DNA from: M30B80 sp965656935
GTDB taxonomy: Bacteria > Pseudomonadota > Alphaproteobacteria > Rhodobacterales > Rhodobacteraceae
DNA length: 64,000 bases
Assembly (NCBI GenBank): GCA_965656935.1
Contig: CBFHMG010000002.1
Location: 124,001-188,000, forward strand
Reading direction: 5' to 3'
Part shown: positions 24,606-32,853 of the stretch, in pieces
Layout of the letters: every line of letters starts with the position of its first letter
Position numbering within the stretch: the stretch's first letter is position 1
Position numbers and translations under genes: made by a program
The notes under the pieces: model-generated
Told to the model about the DNA's origin: nothing
What the model saw: only the letters and a program-made list of their open reading frames with translations
Databases searched by the model: none

Positions 24606-25747
24606 CCCTTTTCGCCTATAAGGCCGACCATATTTTCGATGGCACAGCGCTCCTGTCCGACCATGTGCTTCTTGTTGAAGATGGGATGGTCTTGGGCCTC
24701 GATACCGTCTCGAACCTGCCTGTTAGAGCCGAAACCATCGACCTTGGGGCTGGTGTCCTTTCGGCTGGTTTTACGGATCTTCAGGTCAATGGCGGCGGCG
24801 GAGTGATGTTCAATGATGACCCAACCGTAGCCACGCTGGAAGTGATCACTGAAGCCCATGCCCGCCTTGGATCAACAACCATTCTGCCCACGCTGATCAC
24901 TGATAGCTTGGAGAAAACACGCGCTGCAATTCACGCCGTTGAACACGCCATCGCGCAAGGCATTCTTGGCATCGCAGGCCTGCATCTGGAAGGGCCCCAT
25001 CTCGACGCGCGTCGCGCAGGGGCGCATCTGCCCTCGCTGATCAGGCCGATGGATCAGGGCGACCTTACGCTGCTTCTGGATGCAGCCGCGCGCTTGCCTG
25101 TTCTGAAAGTGACCCTCGCGCCTGCCTCGGTGACATCCGAGCAGATCAAACACTTGGCGCAAGCCGGCGTTATCGTCTCGCTCGGGCATGCCGATTGCAC
25201 ATCGCAAGAGGCCTTTGAGGCGCATCAAGCGGGTGCAATTTGCGTCACCCATTTGTTCAACGCCATGAGCCAGATGACGCCGCGCGAGCCGGGGTTGGTG
25301 GGTGCAGCCTTGAGCACGGACGGTTTGCAGGCAGGGCTTATTGCCGACCTGATCCATGTCCATCCCGATATGATCCGCATCGCGCAGCGTTCAAAACCGA
25401 AGACGGGGCTGTCCCTTGTCTCGGACGCAATGGCGGTTGCAGGCACCGATCACGAGAGCTTCACGCTCAATGGCCGCAAGATCACACGCGAGAACGGACG
25501 CCTGACATTGGAGGATGGCACCCTTGCTGGGGCTGATCTTGATCTGGCGCGCGCGGTTTCGAATATTGTCTCGCTCGGGTCGGCGCCTGCGGATGCGCTT
25601 GCGATGGCCACAAGCATTCCTGCCAAGCTAATCGGGGCGGGCAGCGCGTTTGCCCAAGGGCAGCCTGCGGATTTCATCCATCTCTCTGCAGATTGGCAAC
25701 TGGCCCAAGTCTGGCGCAAAGGCGAAACGCTGCTGTCACATCCTTGA
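24602..25747 (+). CDS. nagA: N-acetylglucosamine-6-phosphate deacetylase
   Basis: A 381-residue amidohydrolase. Signature segments: LSAGFTDLQVNGGGGVMFND, the metal-ligand glutamate in LHLEGPHLDARRAGAH, histidines in SLGHADCTSQE and VTHLFNAMSQMTPREPG, and the catalytic aspartate in LVSDAMAVAG. It converts GlcNAc-6-P to GlcN-6-P and acetate. It is coupled to the upstream kinase by an ATGA overlap. No nagB deaminase is present in this window. Confidence 0.95.
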   Translation: MTLFAYKADHIFDGTALLSDHVLLVEDGMVLGLDTVSNLPVRAETIDLGAGVLSAGFTDLQVNGGGGVMFNDDPTVATLEVITEAHARLGSTTILPTLITDSLEKTRAAIHAVEHAIAQGILGIAGLHLEGPHLDARRAGAHLPSLIRPMDQGDLTLLLDAAARLPVLKVTLAPASVTSEQIKHLAQAGVIVSLGHADCTSQEAFEAHQAGAICVTHLFNAMSQMTPREPGLVGAALSTDGLQAGLIADLIHVHPDMIRIAQRSKPKTGLSLVSDAMAVAGTDHESFTLNGRKITRENGRLTLEDGTLAGADLDLARAVSNIVSLGSAPADALAMATSIPAKLIGAGSAFAQGQPADFIHLSADWQLAQVWRKGETLLSHP

Positions 25748-25801
25748 GTGTTTTTATAAGGCACTCTTGGCGCGGCTCGGGAGATGGCATAGACCGACCC
25801 C

Positions 25802-27490
25802 ATGATTGGCACTCGCAGCAAGACATTTTTCTCGCCTTTTGGCTGGATCGCATGGATAGCGGCCGCGCTATGCCTTTTGCCTATGGTTGCCGTGCTTATT
25901 GCAGCCTTTAGCGGCGGGGCAGAAACGGTCGCTTCGCTGATCAGCTCGGTTTTGCCGCGTTATCTGGGCACCACGCTGCTGATGGTGGTGATTGTGGCCC
26001 TTGGTACGGCTGTGATCGGCACGGGTGCGGCTTGGCTTGTGACCATGACACGCTTTCCCGGGCGCAAATTATTCGAGATTGCCTTGGCCCTGCCTTTGGC
26101 TTTTCCTGCCTATGTACTGGCCTATGCCTATACCGATTTCCTTGACCATCCAGGGCTGGTGCAGACCACGCTGCGCGATCTGACAGGCTGGGGGCCGCGG
26201 GACTATTGGTTCCCTGAAATCCGCTCGCTTGGCGGGGCCGCGGCGATGCTGACGCTGGTGCTCTACCCTTATGTCTACCTTTTGGCGCGCGCTGCATTCC
26301 TGCAACAAAGCGCCACCGCCTATATTGCCGCGCGTACCCTTGGCCATGGGCCGTTCAGTGCCTTTTGGTCAGTTAGCCTGCCGATTGCGCGCCCTGCTAT
26401 TGCGGGGGGGATGTTATTGGCGACGATGGAGACCATCGCGGATTTCGGCACGGTGTCCTATTTTGGCGTGCAGACCTTTGCGACAGGCATTTATCAAAGC
26501 TGGTTCTCTTTCGCGGATCGTGCTGCCGCCGCGCAGCTTGCGCTCTGCCTTCTGGCTTTTGCCCTGATCCTTGCCAGCCTTGAACATGCACAGCGCAAGA
26601 GCAAACGGCATCACGGTGCGGGCCGTCGTTTTGAGGAGATGGAGCCCGCCCGCCTGACGGGCCTGCAAGCCTTCGGTGCAATGCTGTTTTGCGGGCTTCC
26701 CGTGGCGCTCGGGTTTTTGCTGCCCGCCATCCTGTTGATCACCATGGGCTGGGGATCGAGCCAGATTTTGCTGAGCAGCCGCTATATCGGCTTTTTCCAG
26801 AACTCGCTGACCTTGGCGGTTATTGCGGCGCTTCTGACAGTCTTGGCGGCGGTTTCACTGGGGTTCAATGCACGGCTCAAACGCTCTAGGGCATCAAAAG
26901 CGGCGGTGCGTGTCGCGGGGCTGGGATATGCTGTTCCGGGCGGTGTGATCGCTGTGGGGCTGCTCGTTCCCTTTGCAGCTTTCGACAATGCAGTTGATGC
27001 CGTGATGGAGGCGCATTTCGGCATTGATACGGGGCTTTTGATCACGGGTTCGATCTGGTTGCTGATCATAGCCTATATCGTGCGTTTCATGGCGGCTGCC
27101 CTTTCGGCCTATGATGCGGGTCTTGCCACGATCAACCCGAATATGGATGCCGTGGCGCGCACTTTGGGGCGCAGCCCGCCTGCGATGTTGCGCGGCGTGC
27201 ATTTGCCGATCCTCAAGCCAAGCCTGCTGACCGCGCTCTTGATTGTATTCGTGGATGTGATGAAGGAGCTGCCCGCAACGCTGATCATGCGGCCTTTCAA
27301 TTTCGACACGCTTGCCGTGCAGGCCCATAGGCTGGCCTCGGATGAGCGCCTTGCCGAAGCCGCTGTGCCAAGCCTTGTGATCGGGGCAGTCGGGCTTTTG
27401 CCTGTGGCGCTTTTGTGCTGGGGGATGGGGCGGAAAGAGTCATCCGCGCGCGGGTTTATCCCCGACCCCGATAGCGCCCGCAGCCCATAA
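25802..27490 (+). CDS. iron(III) ABC transporter permease, FbpB-like
   Basis: A 562-residue double permease containing two binding-protein-dependent transport modules. The first EAA loop region is ARTLGHGPFSAFWSVSLPIA, the second ARTLGRSPPAMLRGVHLPI, and the hallmark VDVMKELPATLIMRPFNF of FbpB/AfuB-type iron permeases lies near the C-terminus. It should work with the FbpA-like protein encoded by the convergent gene. No ATPase gene for this system is present nearby. Confidence 0.88.
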   Translation: MIGTRSKTFFSPFGWIAWIAAALCLLPMVAVLIAAFSGGAETVASLISSVLPRYLGTTLLMVVIVALGTAVIGTGAAWLVTMTRFPGRKLFEIALALPLAFPAYVLAYAYTDFLDHPGLVQTTLRDLTGWGPRDYWFPEIRSLGGAAAMLTLVLYPYVYLLARAAFLQQSATAYIAARTLGHGPFSAFWSVSLPIARPAIAGGMLLATMETIADFGTVSYFGVQTFATGIYQSWFSFADRAAAAQLALCLLAFALILASLEHAQRKSKRHHGAGRRFEEMEPARLTGLQAFGAMLFCGLPVALGFLLPAILLITMGWGSSQILLSSRYIGFFQNSLTLAVIAALLTVLAAVSLGFNARLKRSRASKAAVRVAGLGYAVPGGVIAVGLLVPFAAFDNAVDAVMEAHFGIDTGLLITGSIWLLIIAYIVRFMAAALSAYDAGLATINPNMDAVARTLGRSPPAMLRGVHLPILKPSLLTALLIVFVDVMKELPATLIMRPFNFDTLAVQAHRLASDERLAEAAVPSLVIGAVGLLPVALLCWGMGRKESSARGFIPDPDSARSP

Positions 27491-27492
27491 AA

Positions 27493-27521
27493 AAAGGGCG
27501 CCCAGAACCTGAGCGCCCTTT
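27493..27521. terminator. bidirectional terminator between iron transport genes
   Basis: AAAGGGCGC (27493-27501) and GCGCCCTTT (27513-27521) form a perfect 9-bp stem with an 11-base loop, with A's before and T's after. It lies between the convergent permease and binding-protein genes and can end both transcripts. Confidence 0.9.
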
Positions 27522-27540
27522 CGGGGAGGTGTTGGAAAAA

Positions 27541-28557
27541 TTACTCCCAACCAGCGTCGTTCAGGATTGTCACGGCTTGGGAGACATTGGCCGCGATATC
27601 GGACAGATCAATCGTATCGGGACGGAAGATGCCAAGCGAGGCCACCGATGGCGAAAGTCCGACACCGGGAACGGCAGGGTACTCGTCATTGCCGGCCGAG
27701 AAATATTGCTGCGCCTGATCCGAGGTCAGATATTCCAGAAACGCGATGGCGTTGTCACGATTGGGCGCATGTGCCGCGACAGCACCGCCCGAAACATTCA
27801 TATGCGCGCCAAGGTCGTTCTGGTTCGGGAAAACCCAACCGATATTGGCCAGTTGTTCGGGTGTGATCTGATCATCGCCCTGACGGATGATGCGTGAAAA
27901 GTAATAGGTGTTGGACATGGCGATATCACATTCGCCCGACGCGATGCCGCGCAACTGATCGGTATCACCGCCCTGAGGCGCGCGTGCGAAGTTGTTAACG
28001 ACGCCACTTGCCCAATCACGCACGGCATCCTCGCCCAGATGCGCGACCAAGGCGGCCGTGATATTCTGGGTGTAAACATTTGTCGCCGACCGAATGCAGA
28101 CCTGACCTTCATATTCGGGGCTGGCCAGATCCTGATAGGTTTGCGGCGGGTTCGACACGTCGGTCTTGTCATAAAACAGAATGCGCGCCCGCTGCGAGAA
28201 GGCGAACCAATGGTTCCCGTCATCTTGCAGATAGGCGGGAACGCGTGTCTCGAGGATCTCGCTCTCGATCGGTTGCAACAGCCCCATATCGGTGGCGCGC
28301 GCCAGACGCACGGTATCAACGGTCAGGAAGATATCCGCAGGGCTGTTTTCGCCCTCGGCTTGAAGCCGTGCGATCAGCTCATCGGCATTGCCCTCGATCC
28401 GGTTCACCGTGATGCCGGTCGCCTCGGTGAAATCGGAATACAGACGCTCATCCGTATCATAATGGCGCGAAGAGTAGATATTGACCTCCTGCGCATAGGC
28501 GGTGGCAGTACTGGCGAGGATCGTGGCGCCCAGAAGAAGCGTGAAGGTTTTGGTCAT
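27541..28557 (-). CDS. iron(III) ABC transporter substrate-binding protein, FbpA/FutA-like
   Basis: A 338-residue periplasmic protein with a signal peptide (MTKTFTLLLGATILASTATAYA) and the mature start QEVNIYSSRHYDTDERLY of ferric-binding proteins. The family core ADIFLTVDTVRLARA and SQRARILFYDK follow, and the tyrosine pair in AMSNTYYFSRI is at the usual Fe(III)-ligand position. It delivers ferric iron to the FbpB-like permease, encoded convergently rather than in an operon. A perfect 16-bp palindrome 84-99 bases upstream may be its operator. Confidence 0.9.
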   Translation of the reverse strand: MTKTFTLLLGATILASTATAYAQEVNIYSSRHYDTDERLYSDFTEATGITVNRIEGNADELIARLQAEGENSPADIFLTVDTVRLARATDMGLLQPIESEILETRVPAYLQDDGNHWFAFSQRARILFYDKTDVSNPPQTYQDLASPEYEGQVCIRSATNVYTQNITAALVAHLGEDAVRDWASGVVNNFARAPQGGDTDQLRGIASGECDIAMSNTYYFSRIIRQGDDQITPEQLANIGWVFPNQNDLGAHMNVSGGAVAAHAPNRDNAIAFLEYLTSDQAQQYFSAGNDEYPAVPGVGLSPSVASLGIFRPDTIDLSDIAANVSQAVTILNDAGWE

Positions 28558-28841
28558 GGATCACCCCATGGTTTGAAATTGAATTTCTGACTGTTTTAGT
28601 CGGTTACACAATCGTCTTCAACCACGCTCGGAACCGTCGGTCAAGATATATCTTGATTATTTTTATCAGGTAATAGATCTGACCCGCAATCATGTGCCCA
28701 AAACCATCCGCAAAGCCTGCCTCCGGAAAACACAAGCGCCACATATTTTGGTCGGCACGCCCTATCGCGGCGGCTTGGTCTTTCACTCATCAGTAAGTTC
28801 CAGTATGAGCCGCTTCATTCTCCGACCAAAGGACAAGGACC
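28558..28841. other. 284-base divergent region, iron-binding protein / asd
   Basis: This is the largest gap in the window. It holds the palindrome TCAAGATATATCTTGA (28641-28656), an adjoining AT-rich segment with TGAT-ATCA symmetry, and the asd ribosome-binding site (AAGGACAAGG near 28831-28841). I see no tRNA, no small gene and no recognisable riboswitch. Confidence 0.6.
28641..28656. promoter_or_regulatory. perfect 16-bp palindrome, candidate iron-regulator operator
   Basis: TCAAGATATATCTTGA is identical to its reverse complement and lies 84-99 bases upstream of the ATG of the iron-binding protein gene. Placement before an iron-uptake gene suggests an operator, but I cannot assign it to Fur, Irr, RirA or IscR from sequence alone. 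Confidence 0.5.
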
Positions 28842-29864
28842 ATGGGTTATAAAGTCGTCATCGCTGGCGCCACGGGCAATGTGGGCCGCGAAATGCTGAA
28901 CATTCTTGCGGAACGCCAGTTCCCTGTTGATGAGATCGCCGTGCTTGCCTCGCGCAAATCGCTTGGCACCGAATGCAGCTTTGGCGACCGAACTTTGAAA
29001 ACCCAAGACCTCGATACTTTTGATTTCACGGGCTGGGATATCGCGTTTTTTGCCGTTGGCTCGGACGCGACTAAAACCTATGCGCCCAAAGCGGCGAAAA
29101 CGGGCTGTATCGTGATCGATAACTCCTCGCTTTACCGCTATGATCCCGATGTGCCGCTGGTTGTGCCCGAGGTAAACCCGCAAGCCGTGGATAATTACCA
29201 CAAGAAAAACATCATCGCGAACCCGAACTGTTCGACCGCGCAGATGGTTGTGGCCCTCAAGCCCTTGCATGATCGCGCGACGATCAAGCGGGTTGTTGTC
29301 TCGACCTATCAATCGGTTTCGGGCACAGGCAAGGACGCGATTGACGAGCTTTGGAACCAGACCAAGGGCATGTATGTGCCGGGCCAAGAGGTCGCCCCGA
29401 GCGTCTATCCCAAGCAGATCGCCTTCAACGTGATCCCGCATATCGATGTCTTCATGGAAGATGGCTCTACCAAAGAAGAATGGAAGATGGTCGCCGAAAC
29501 CAAAAAAATCGTCGATCCCTCCATCAAGGTCACCGCCACTTGTGTGCGCGTGCCCGTCTTTGTTGGCCATTCCGAATCGATCAATATCGAGTTTGAAGAC
29601 TTCCTCGATGAAGAAGAGGCCCGCGATATCCTGCGCGAAGCGCCTGGTATCATGGTGATCGATAAGCGCGAGACGGGTGGCTATATCACTCCAGTTGAGT
29701 GCGTTGGCGATTACGCGACCTATATCAGCCGCATTCGTCAGGACAGCACCATCGAGAACGGTCTGAACCTGTGGTGCGTCTCGGATAACCTGCGCAAGGG
29801 TGCTGCTTTGAACGCTGTTCAAATCGCGGAAACCCTTGGCAATCGGGTGCTGAAAAAAGGCTAA
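28842..29864 (+). CDS. asd: aspartate-semialdehyde dehydrogenase
   Basis: A 340-residue enzyme that reduces aspartyl phosphate to aspartate semialdehyde, the branch point to lysine (DapA, also in this window), threonine and methionine. It has the NADP-binding motif VVIAGATGNVGREML at residues 5-19, the catalytic cysteine C130 in NPNCSTAQM, and GRETGGYITP-like C-terminal features (ETGGYITPVECVG). The start MGYKVVIAGATG follows a purine-rich ribosome-binding site. The next gene begins 77 bases later, behind a large inverted repeat. Confidence 0.96.
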   Translation: MGYKVVIAGATGNVGREMLNILAERQFPVDEIAVLASRKSLGTECSFGDRTLKTQDLDTFDFTGWDIAFFAVGSDATKTYAPKAAKTGCIVIDNSSLYRYDPDVPLVVPEVNPQAVDNYHKKNIIANPNCSTAQMVVALKPLHDRATIKRVVVSTYQSVSGTGKDAIDELWNQTKGMYVPGQEVAPSVYPKQIAFNVIPHIDVFMEDGSTKEEWKMVAETKKIVDPSIKVTATCVRVPVFVGHSESINIEFEDFLDEEEARDILREAPGIMVIDKRETGGYITPVECVGDYATYISRIRQDSTIENGLNLWCVSDNLRKGAALNAVQIAETLGNRVLKKG

Positions 29865-29896
29865 GGGCAAAACGGTTATTGAATAACCTGTGACAG

Positions 29897-29940
29897 CGGG
29901 GGAAGCTTGGGGCATCAGAAACAACCCGAGGCTTCCCCCG
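29897..29940 (+). other. 10-bp perfect inverted repeat abutting a start codon
   Basis: CGGGGGAAGC (29897-29906) and GCTTCCCCCG (29931-29940) pair perfectly across a 24-base loop. The right arm ends one base before the ATG at 29942, and no T-run follows. It could terminate the asd transcript, or form a leader structure that controls initiation of the downstream gene, which has no clear Shine-Dalgarno. Confidence 0.6.
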
Positions 29941-29941
29941 A

Positions 29942-31579
29942 ATGCGTTTCACCCTATCCCTGCTCGCCCTGATGGCGGCAAATGCCTCCCATGCCGAAGA
30001 GTTCCAACTTCGCGCCGATATCACTGAGGCGACCGTTTTTCTCTCTGGTGCACAGATCGGGCGCAGCGCCACCCTTGCGCTGCCAGCGGGGGATCACCGC
30101 GTGCTCCTTGCCCTACATAACCCCGATGGCATCATCCTGCCTGAGGTTTCGGGCCCCGATGGCGTCGAGATCGGCATACCAACGCTCCTGCGCAATATAC
30201 CTGTGGCAGAGGGCGCGCTGGATACGGCCGAGCAAGCCCGCGCGCGCGACGCTGTGCAGCTAGCCCAAGACGCCGTTCAAGATGTCCAAGACCAGATCGA
30301 TTTGGCCGATACAGCGATCCGCGCGATGGACCTGCAGATCAGCCTGCTTGAAGCCATTGCGCGCGGTGGCGATGCGGGTGCCTCCATGCCCAGTGATGCA
30401 AGCGCCCTTACCGCGCAATTGGCGACCCTCGGTGCAGAAATGAACCGCATTGCCACAGAGCAACACCAAGCCCAAATCGCCCGCCGCAGCCTGACCGATG
30501 ACTTGGCCGAGCGGCAGATCAGCCTGCGCGATGCTCAGACCGAATTGGACCGCCTTCGCCCCTTTGGAACCTCTGCCGATTTTCTAGCCGTCGAGATAAG
30601 CGCCGAGGCCGCGACCGAGCTTACCCTCGATATCGCGCATTTCAGCGCAATGGCGGGCTGGTCGCCCCTCTATGAGATCAGCCTTGATAGCGAGGGGGAG
30701 AATTTGGACATAGAGCGCTCCATCGTTCTGAATGTGCAAAATGGGGAGCCGTGGCGCGATGTCGATGTTACCTTTTCGACCGCCAATCCGAACCGTCAAC
30801 GCGAGCCGAGCCTTGTCTATCCTAACCCCGTGAGGATCGGTGAAACACCGCCGCAGCGGCCTATCGCCCTGCAAGACAGCCAAGGCAGGGTCGCGATGGA
30901 GGCTGTCATGGCCCCCAGCGTGATGGAGCAAGACGCCACAGCCGTCATGAATGTCACAGGTCTCGATATCAGCTATGCCTATCAAAGCCCCGTTTCGGTC
31001 TCGGGCGACGGGCGTGTCACACTGCCCTTTGATACTCTCGCCTTCGATGCCGCACTGACCCAACTGGCCCAACCCCGTTTTGAGCGCACGGGTTTCCTGA
31101 TGGCCGAGTTTGAAAACAGCTCAGGCGAACCCATCCTTCCCGGACAGACGCGTTTCTACCTAGATGGAGGTCTGGTTGGCGAAGGTTGGATCGATATGAT
31201 CCCCGATGGTGCAACGCAGGAAATGGCCTTCGGCGCACTCGACCATCTGCGGCTCGACTGGCAAGACCTATCGCGTGACGAGGGAGATCGTGGGATTTTC
31301 ACCAGCTCGAACACGCAAAACCGCCGTGTCCAGTTCAGCGTCGAAAACACCTCTTCTTCTGATGAAGACCTGCGCCTTGTCTATGCAACGCCTTTCTCCG
31401 AGCAGGAGGATCTTGAGCTGGACCTGACCCTGTCCATCGCGCCTGATGAACGCGATATCGATGGCCGGCGTGGTGTCATGGCATGGGATATGGACGTGCC
31501 CGCAGGCGAGACCGTGACCATCGAAATGACAGTTGATATGGCGTGGCCCGAGGGCCAGACACTGTTCTGGCAACCCTGA
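29942..31579 (+). CDS. secreted DUF4139 (MuiA-like) protein
   Basis: A 545-residue protein with a signal peptide (MRFTLSLLALMAANASHA). An N-terminal DUF4140-like region (TEATVFLSGAQIGRSATLAL) is followed by a coiled coil at about 95-215 (TAEQARARDAVQLAQDAVQD and on), then the DUF4139 beta-rich domain (FSAMAGWSPLYEISL, RFERTGFLMAEFENSS, TRFYLDGGLVGEG). The family is sometimes called mucoidy inhibitor A, but no biochemical function is established. It probably acts in the periplasm or at the outer surface. The ATG is one base from a long inverted repeat and has no obvious ribosome-binding site. Confidence 0.8.
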   Translation: MRFTLSLLALMAANASHAEEFQLRADITEATVFLSGAQIGRSATLALPAGDHRVLLALHNPDGIILPEVSGPDGVEIGIPTLLRNIPVAEGALDTAEQARARDAVQLAQDAVQDVQDQIDLADTAIRAMDLQISLLEAIARGGDAGASMPSDASALTAQLATLGAEMNRIATEQHQAQIARRSLTDDLAERQISLRDAQTELDRLRPFGTSADFLAVEISAEAATELTLDIAHFSAMAGWSPLYEISLDSEGENLDIERSIVLNVQNGEPWRDVDVTFSTANPNRQREPSLVYPNPVRIGETPPQRPIALQDSQGRVAMEAVMAPSVMEQDATAVMNVTGLDISYAYQSPVSVSGDGRVTLPFDTLAFDAALTQLAQPRFERTGFLMAEFENSSGEPILPGQTRFYLDGGLVGEGWIDMIPDGATQEMAFGALDHLRLDWQDLSRDEGDRGIFTSSNTQNRRVQFSVENTSSSDEDLRLVYATPFSEQEDLELDLTLSIAPDERDIDGRRGVMAWDMDVPAGETVTIEMTVDMAWPEGQTLFWQP

Positions 31580-31584
31580 GCAAA

Positions 31585-31616
31585 CGGGCGGTGGGGTAGG
31601 TCTGCCTTACCGCCCG
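31585..31616. other. hairpin at the convergent 3' ends of the DUF4139 and carbonic anhydrase genes
   Basis: CGGGCGGT (31585-31592) pairs with ACCGCCCG (31609-31616). The right arm includes the last codons and stop of the carbonic anhydrase gene. There is no T-run, so it is a terminator-like structure only. Confidence 0.45.
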
Positions 31617-32263
31617 ATCTCTACGAAGCTGTTGCTGCTGCCATCAAATGCCTCGATATCCATATCGGAGATATCGGCCCAAATGCCATGCAGCGACAGG
31701 CTTTCCGCCCCGACGGCATCCCTGACAAATGGATAGCTCATCAGATTTTCCAAAGAGACATGAATGCCCTCTTTCTCCAGCGCGGTTTGGAGTTTCGCGT
31801 CATCATCAATGCCGGATACGCGTGCATAGCCTGGGCGCAAGATATCCAGCCAACGTCCGATGAAGCTTTCTTGTGCCTCAAACTGAGGTGCCGCGCCTGA
31901 GCACATATCGATACAGCCCCGCACACCGCCGCAATGCGAATGCCCCATGACCACGATATGCGCGACCTTTAGATATTTGACTGCGAATTCAACCGCCGCT
32001 GCCGTCCCGTGATGTTGGCCATCAGGCGTATAGGGCGGCACCAGATTGGCGATGTTGCGGTGAATGAACAATTCGCCAGTCCGCTGGCCGAACACAGCCG
32101 AAATCGCAACGCGGCTGTCGCAACAGGCGATGATCATGGCCTGCGGGTGTTGGCCTTCTTCTGCCAGTTTTTGAAACCATTCACGGCTTTCAGGAAAAGA
32201 CGCTTGTCGCCAGTTATTGTAGCGCTCCACCAGATAGTCGGGGAGGTGATGAATCCGATGCAT
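31607..32263 (-). CDS. beta-class carbonic anhydrase
   Basis: A 218-residue enzyme that interconverts CO2 and bicarbonate. The zinc and catalytic residues are all present: C47-x-D49-S-R51 in ACCDSRV, and H108 with C111 in GHSHCGG. It also carries ELFIHRNIANLVPPY, typical of the plant-type beta branch. The start MHRIHHLPDYL at 32263 is preferred over an ATG-less upstream extension. No signal peptide is seen, so it is cytoplasmic. The bicarbonate formed may feed anaplerotic carboxylases. Confidence 0.94.
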   Translation of the reverse strand: MHRIHHLPDYLVERYNNWRQASFPESREWFQKLAEEGQHPQAMIIACCDSRVAISAVFGQRTGELFIHRNIANLVPPYTPDGQHHGTAAAVEFAVKYLKVAHIVVMGHSHCGGVRGCIDMCSGAAPQFEAQESFIGRWLDILRPGYARVSGIDDDAKLQTALEKEGIHVSLENLMSYPFVRDAVGAESLSLHGIWADISDMDIEAFDGSSNSFVEIGR

Positions 32264-32402
32264 GGGCACTCCAATTGCAGTAGCGTGTACCAATACCCCG
32301 CATTCAATGAAATTTGGAGCTTTATTTCCTCATAGATCAATCGTTTGTTCAGAACCTTTTGGCAGTTTGCATCTGCCTGAGGGGGCGAGAGTGAGGTGAA
32401 CT

Positions 32403-32786
32403 ATGACGAATTTGGTGACCGTGTTAAAAATCCATGACGGCGCAACCTTCGATCCGGATCGGCTTGAAGAATTATGCGTGGAAATCGGGGAATATCGTGC
32501 GGAATGGGAATTGGCGCGTGGGCTTCAGACCATGGGCCTCTACCTTTCAACGCTCAGCAAACTGACCGCAAGCGCGCCGCGCGGCGATATTGCCAAGCCG
32601 CTTGATAAGCTGATCCCAACCGCCGAACGCATCGGGATGACCACGCTTGCACGGGTTGCGGGTGATGTTCGCAATTGTCTTGATAGCGGCGGGGAAGCCG
32701 CGCTGGCCGCAACCTTGGCACGGCTGCAACGCGTTGGTGAGAAATCGATCTATGAAACATGCGATATCGATGGCGTTTCACGCTGA
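32403..32786 (+). CDS. small conserved-looking protein of unknown function
   Basis: I recognise no domain. It has 127 residues, mostly helical, slightly acidic, with no signal peptide or membrane segment. The centre resembles an amphipathic bundle (RLEELCVEIGEYRAEWELAR, IAKPLDKLIPTAERIGMTTL, VAGDVRNCLDSGGEAALAA). It has a GTGAGGTGA ribosome-binding region and codon usage like its neighbours, so it is very likely a real gene. It lies 67 bases before the aminopeptidase gene on the same strand. The helical pattern is loosely like Hpt or four-helix proteins, but the Hpt histidine motif is absent. Confidence 0.75.
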   Translation: MTNLVTVLKIHDGATFDPDRLEELCVEIGEYRAEWELARGLQTMGLYLSTLSKLTASAPRGDIAKPLDKLIPTAERIGMTTLARVAGDVRNCLDSGGEAALAATLARLQRVGEKSIYETCDIDGVSR

Positions 32787-32853
32787 TGCCGCTTGCAGAG
32801 GCAACTCACGGCGTTAGGCTGCGCAGGACCTGAATTTTCTGAGGCCTGCCTTT

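Noticed and set aside
29874..29888. GGTTATTGAATAACC as asd terminator
   Set aside because: The loop would be a single base and there is no T-run. The larger inverted repeat at 29897-29940 is the better candidate.
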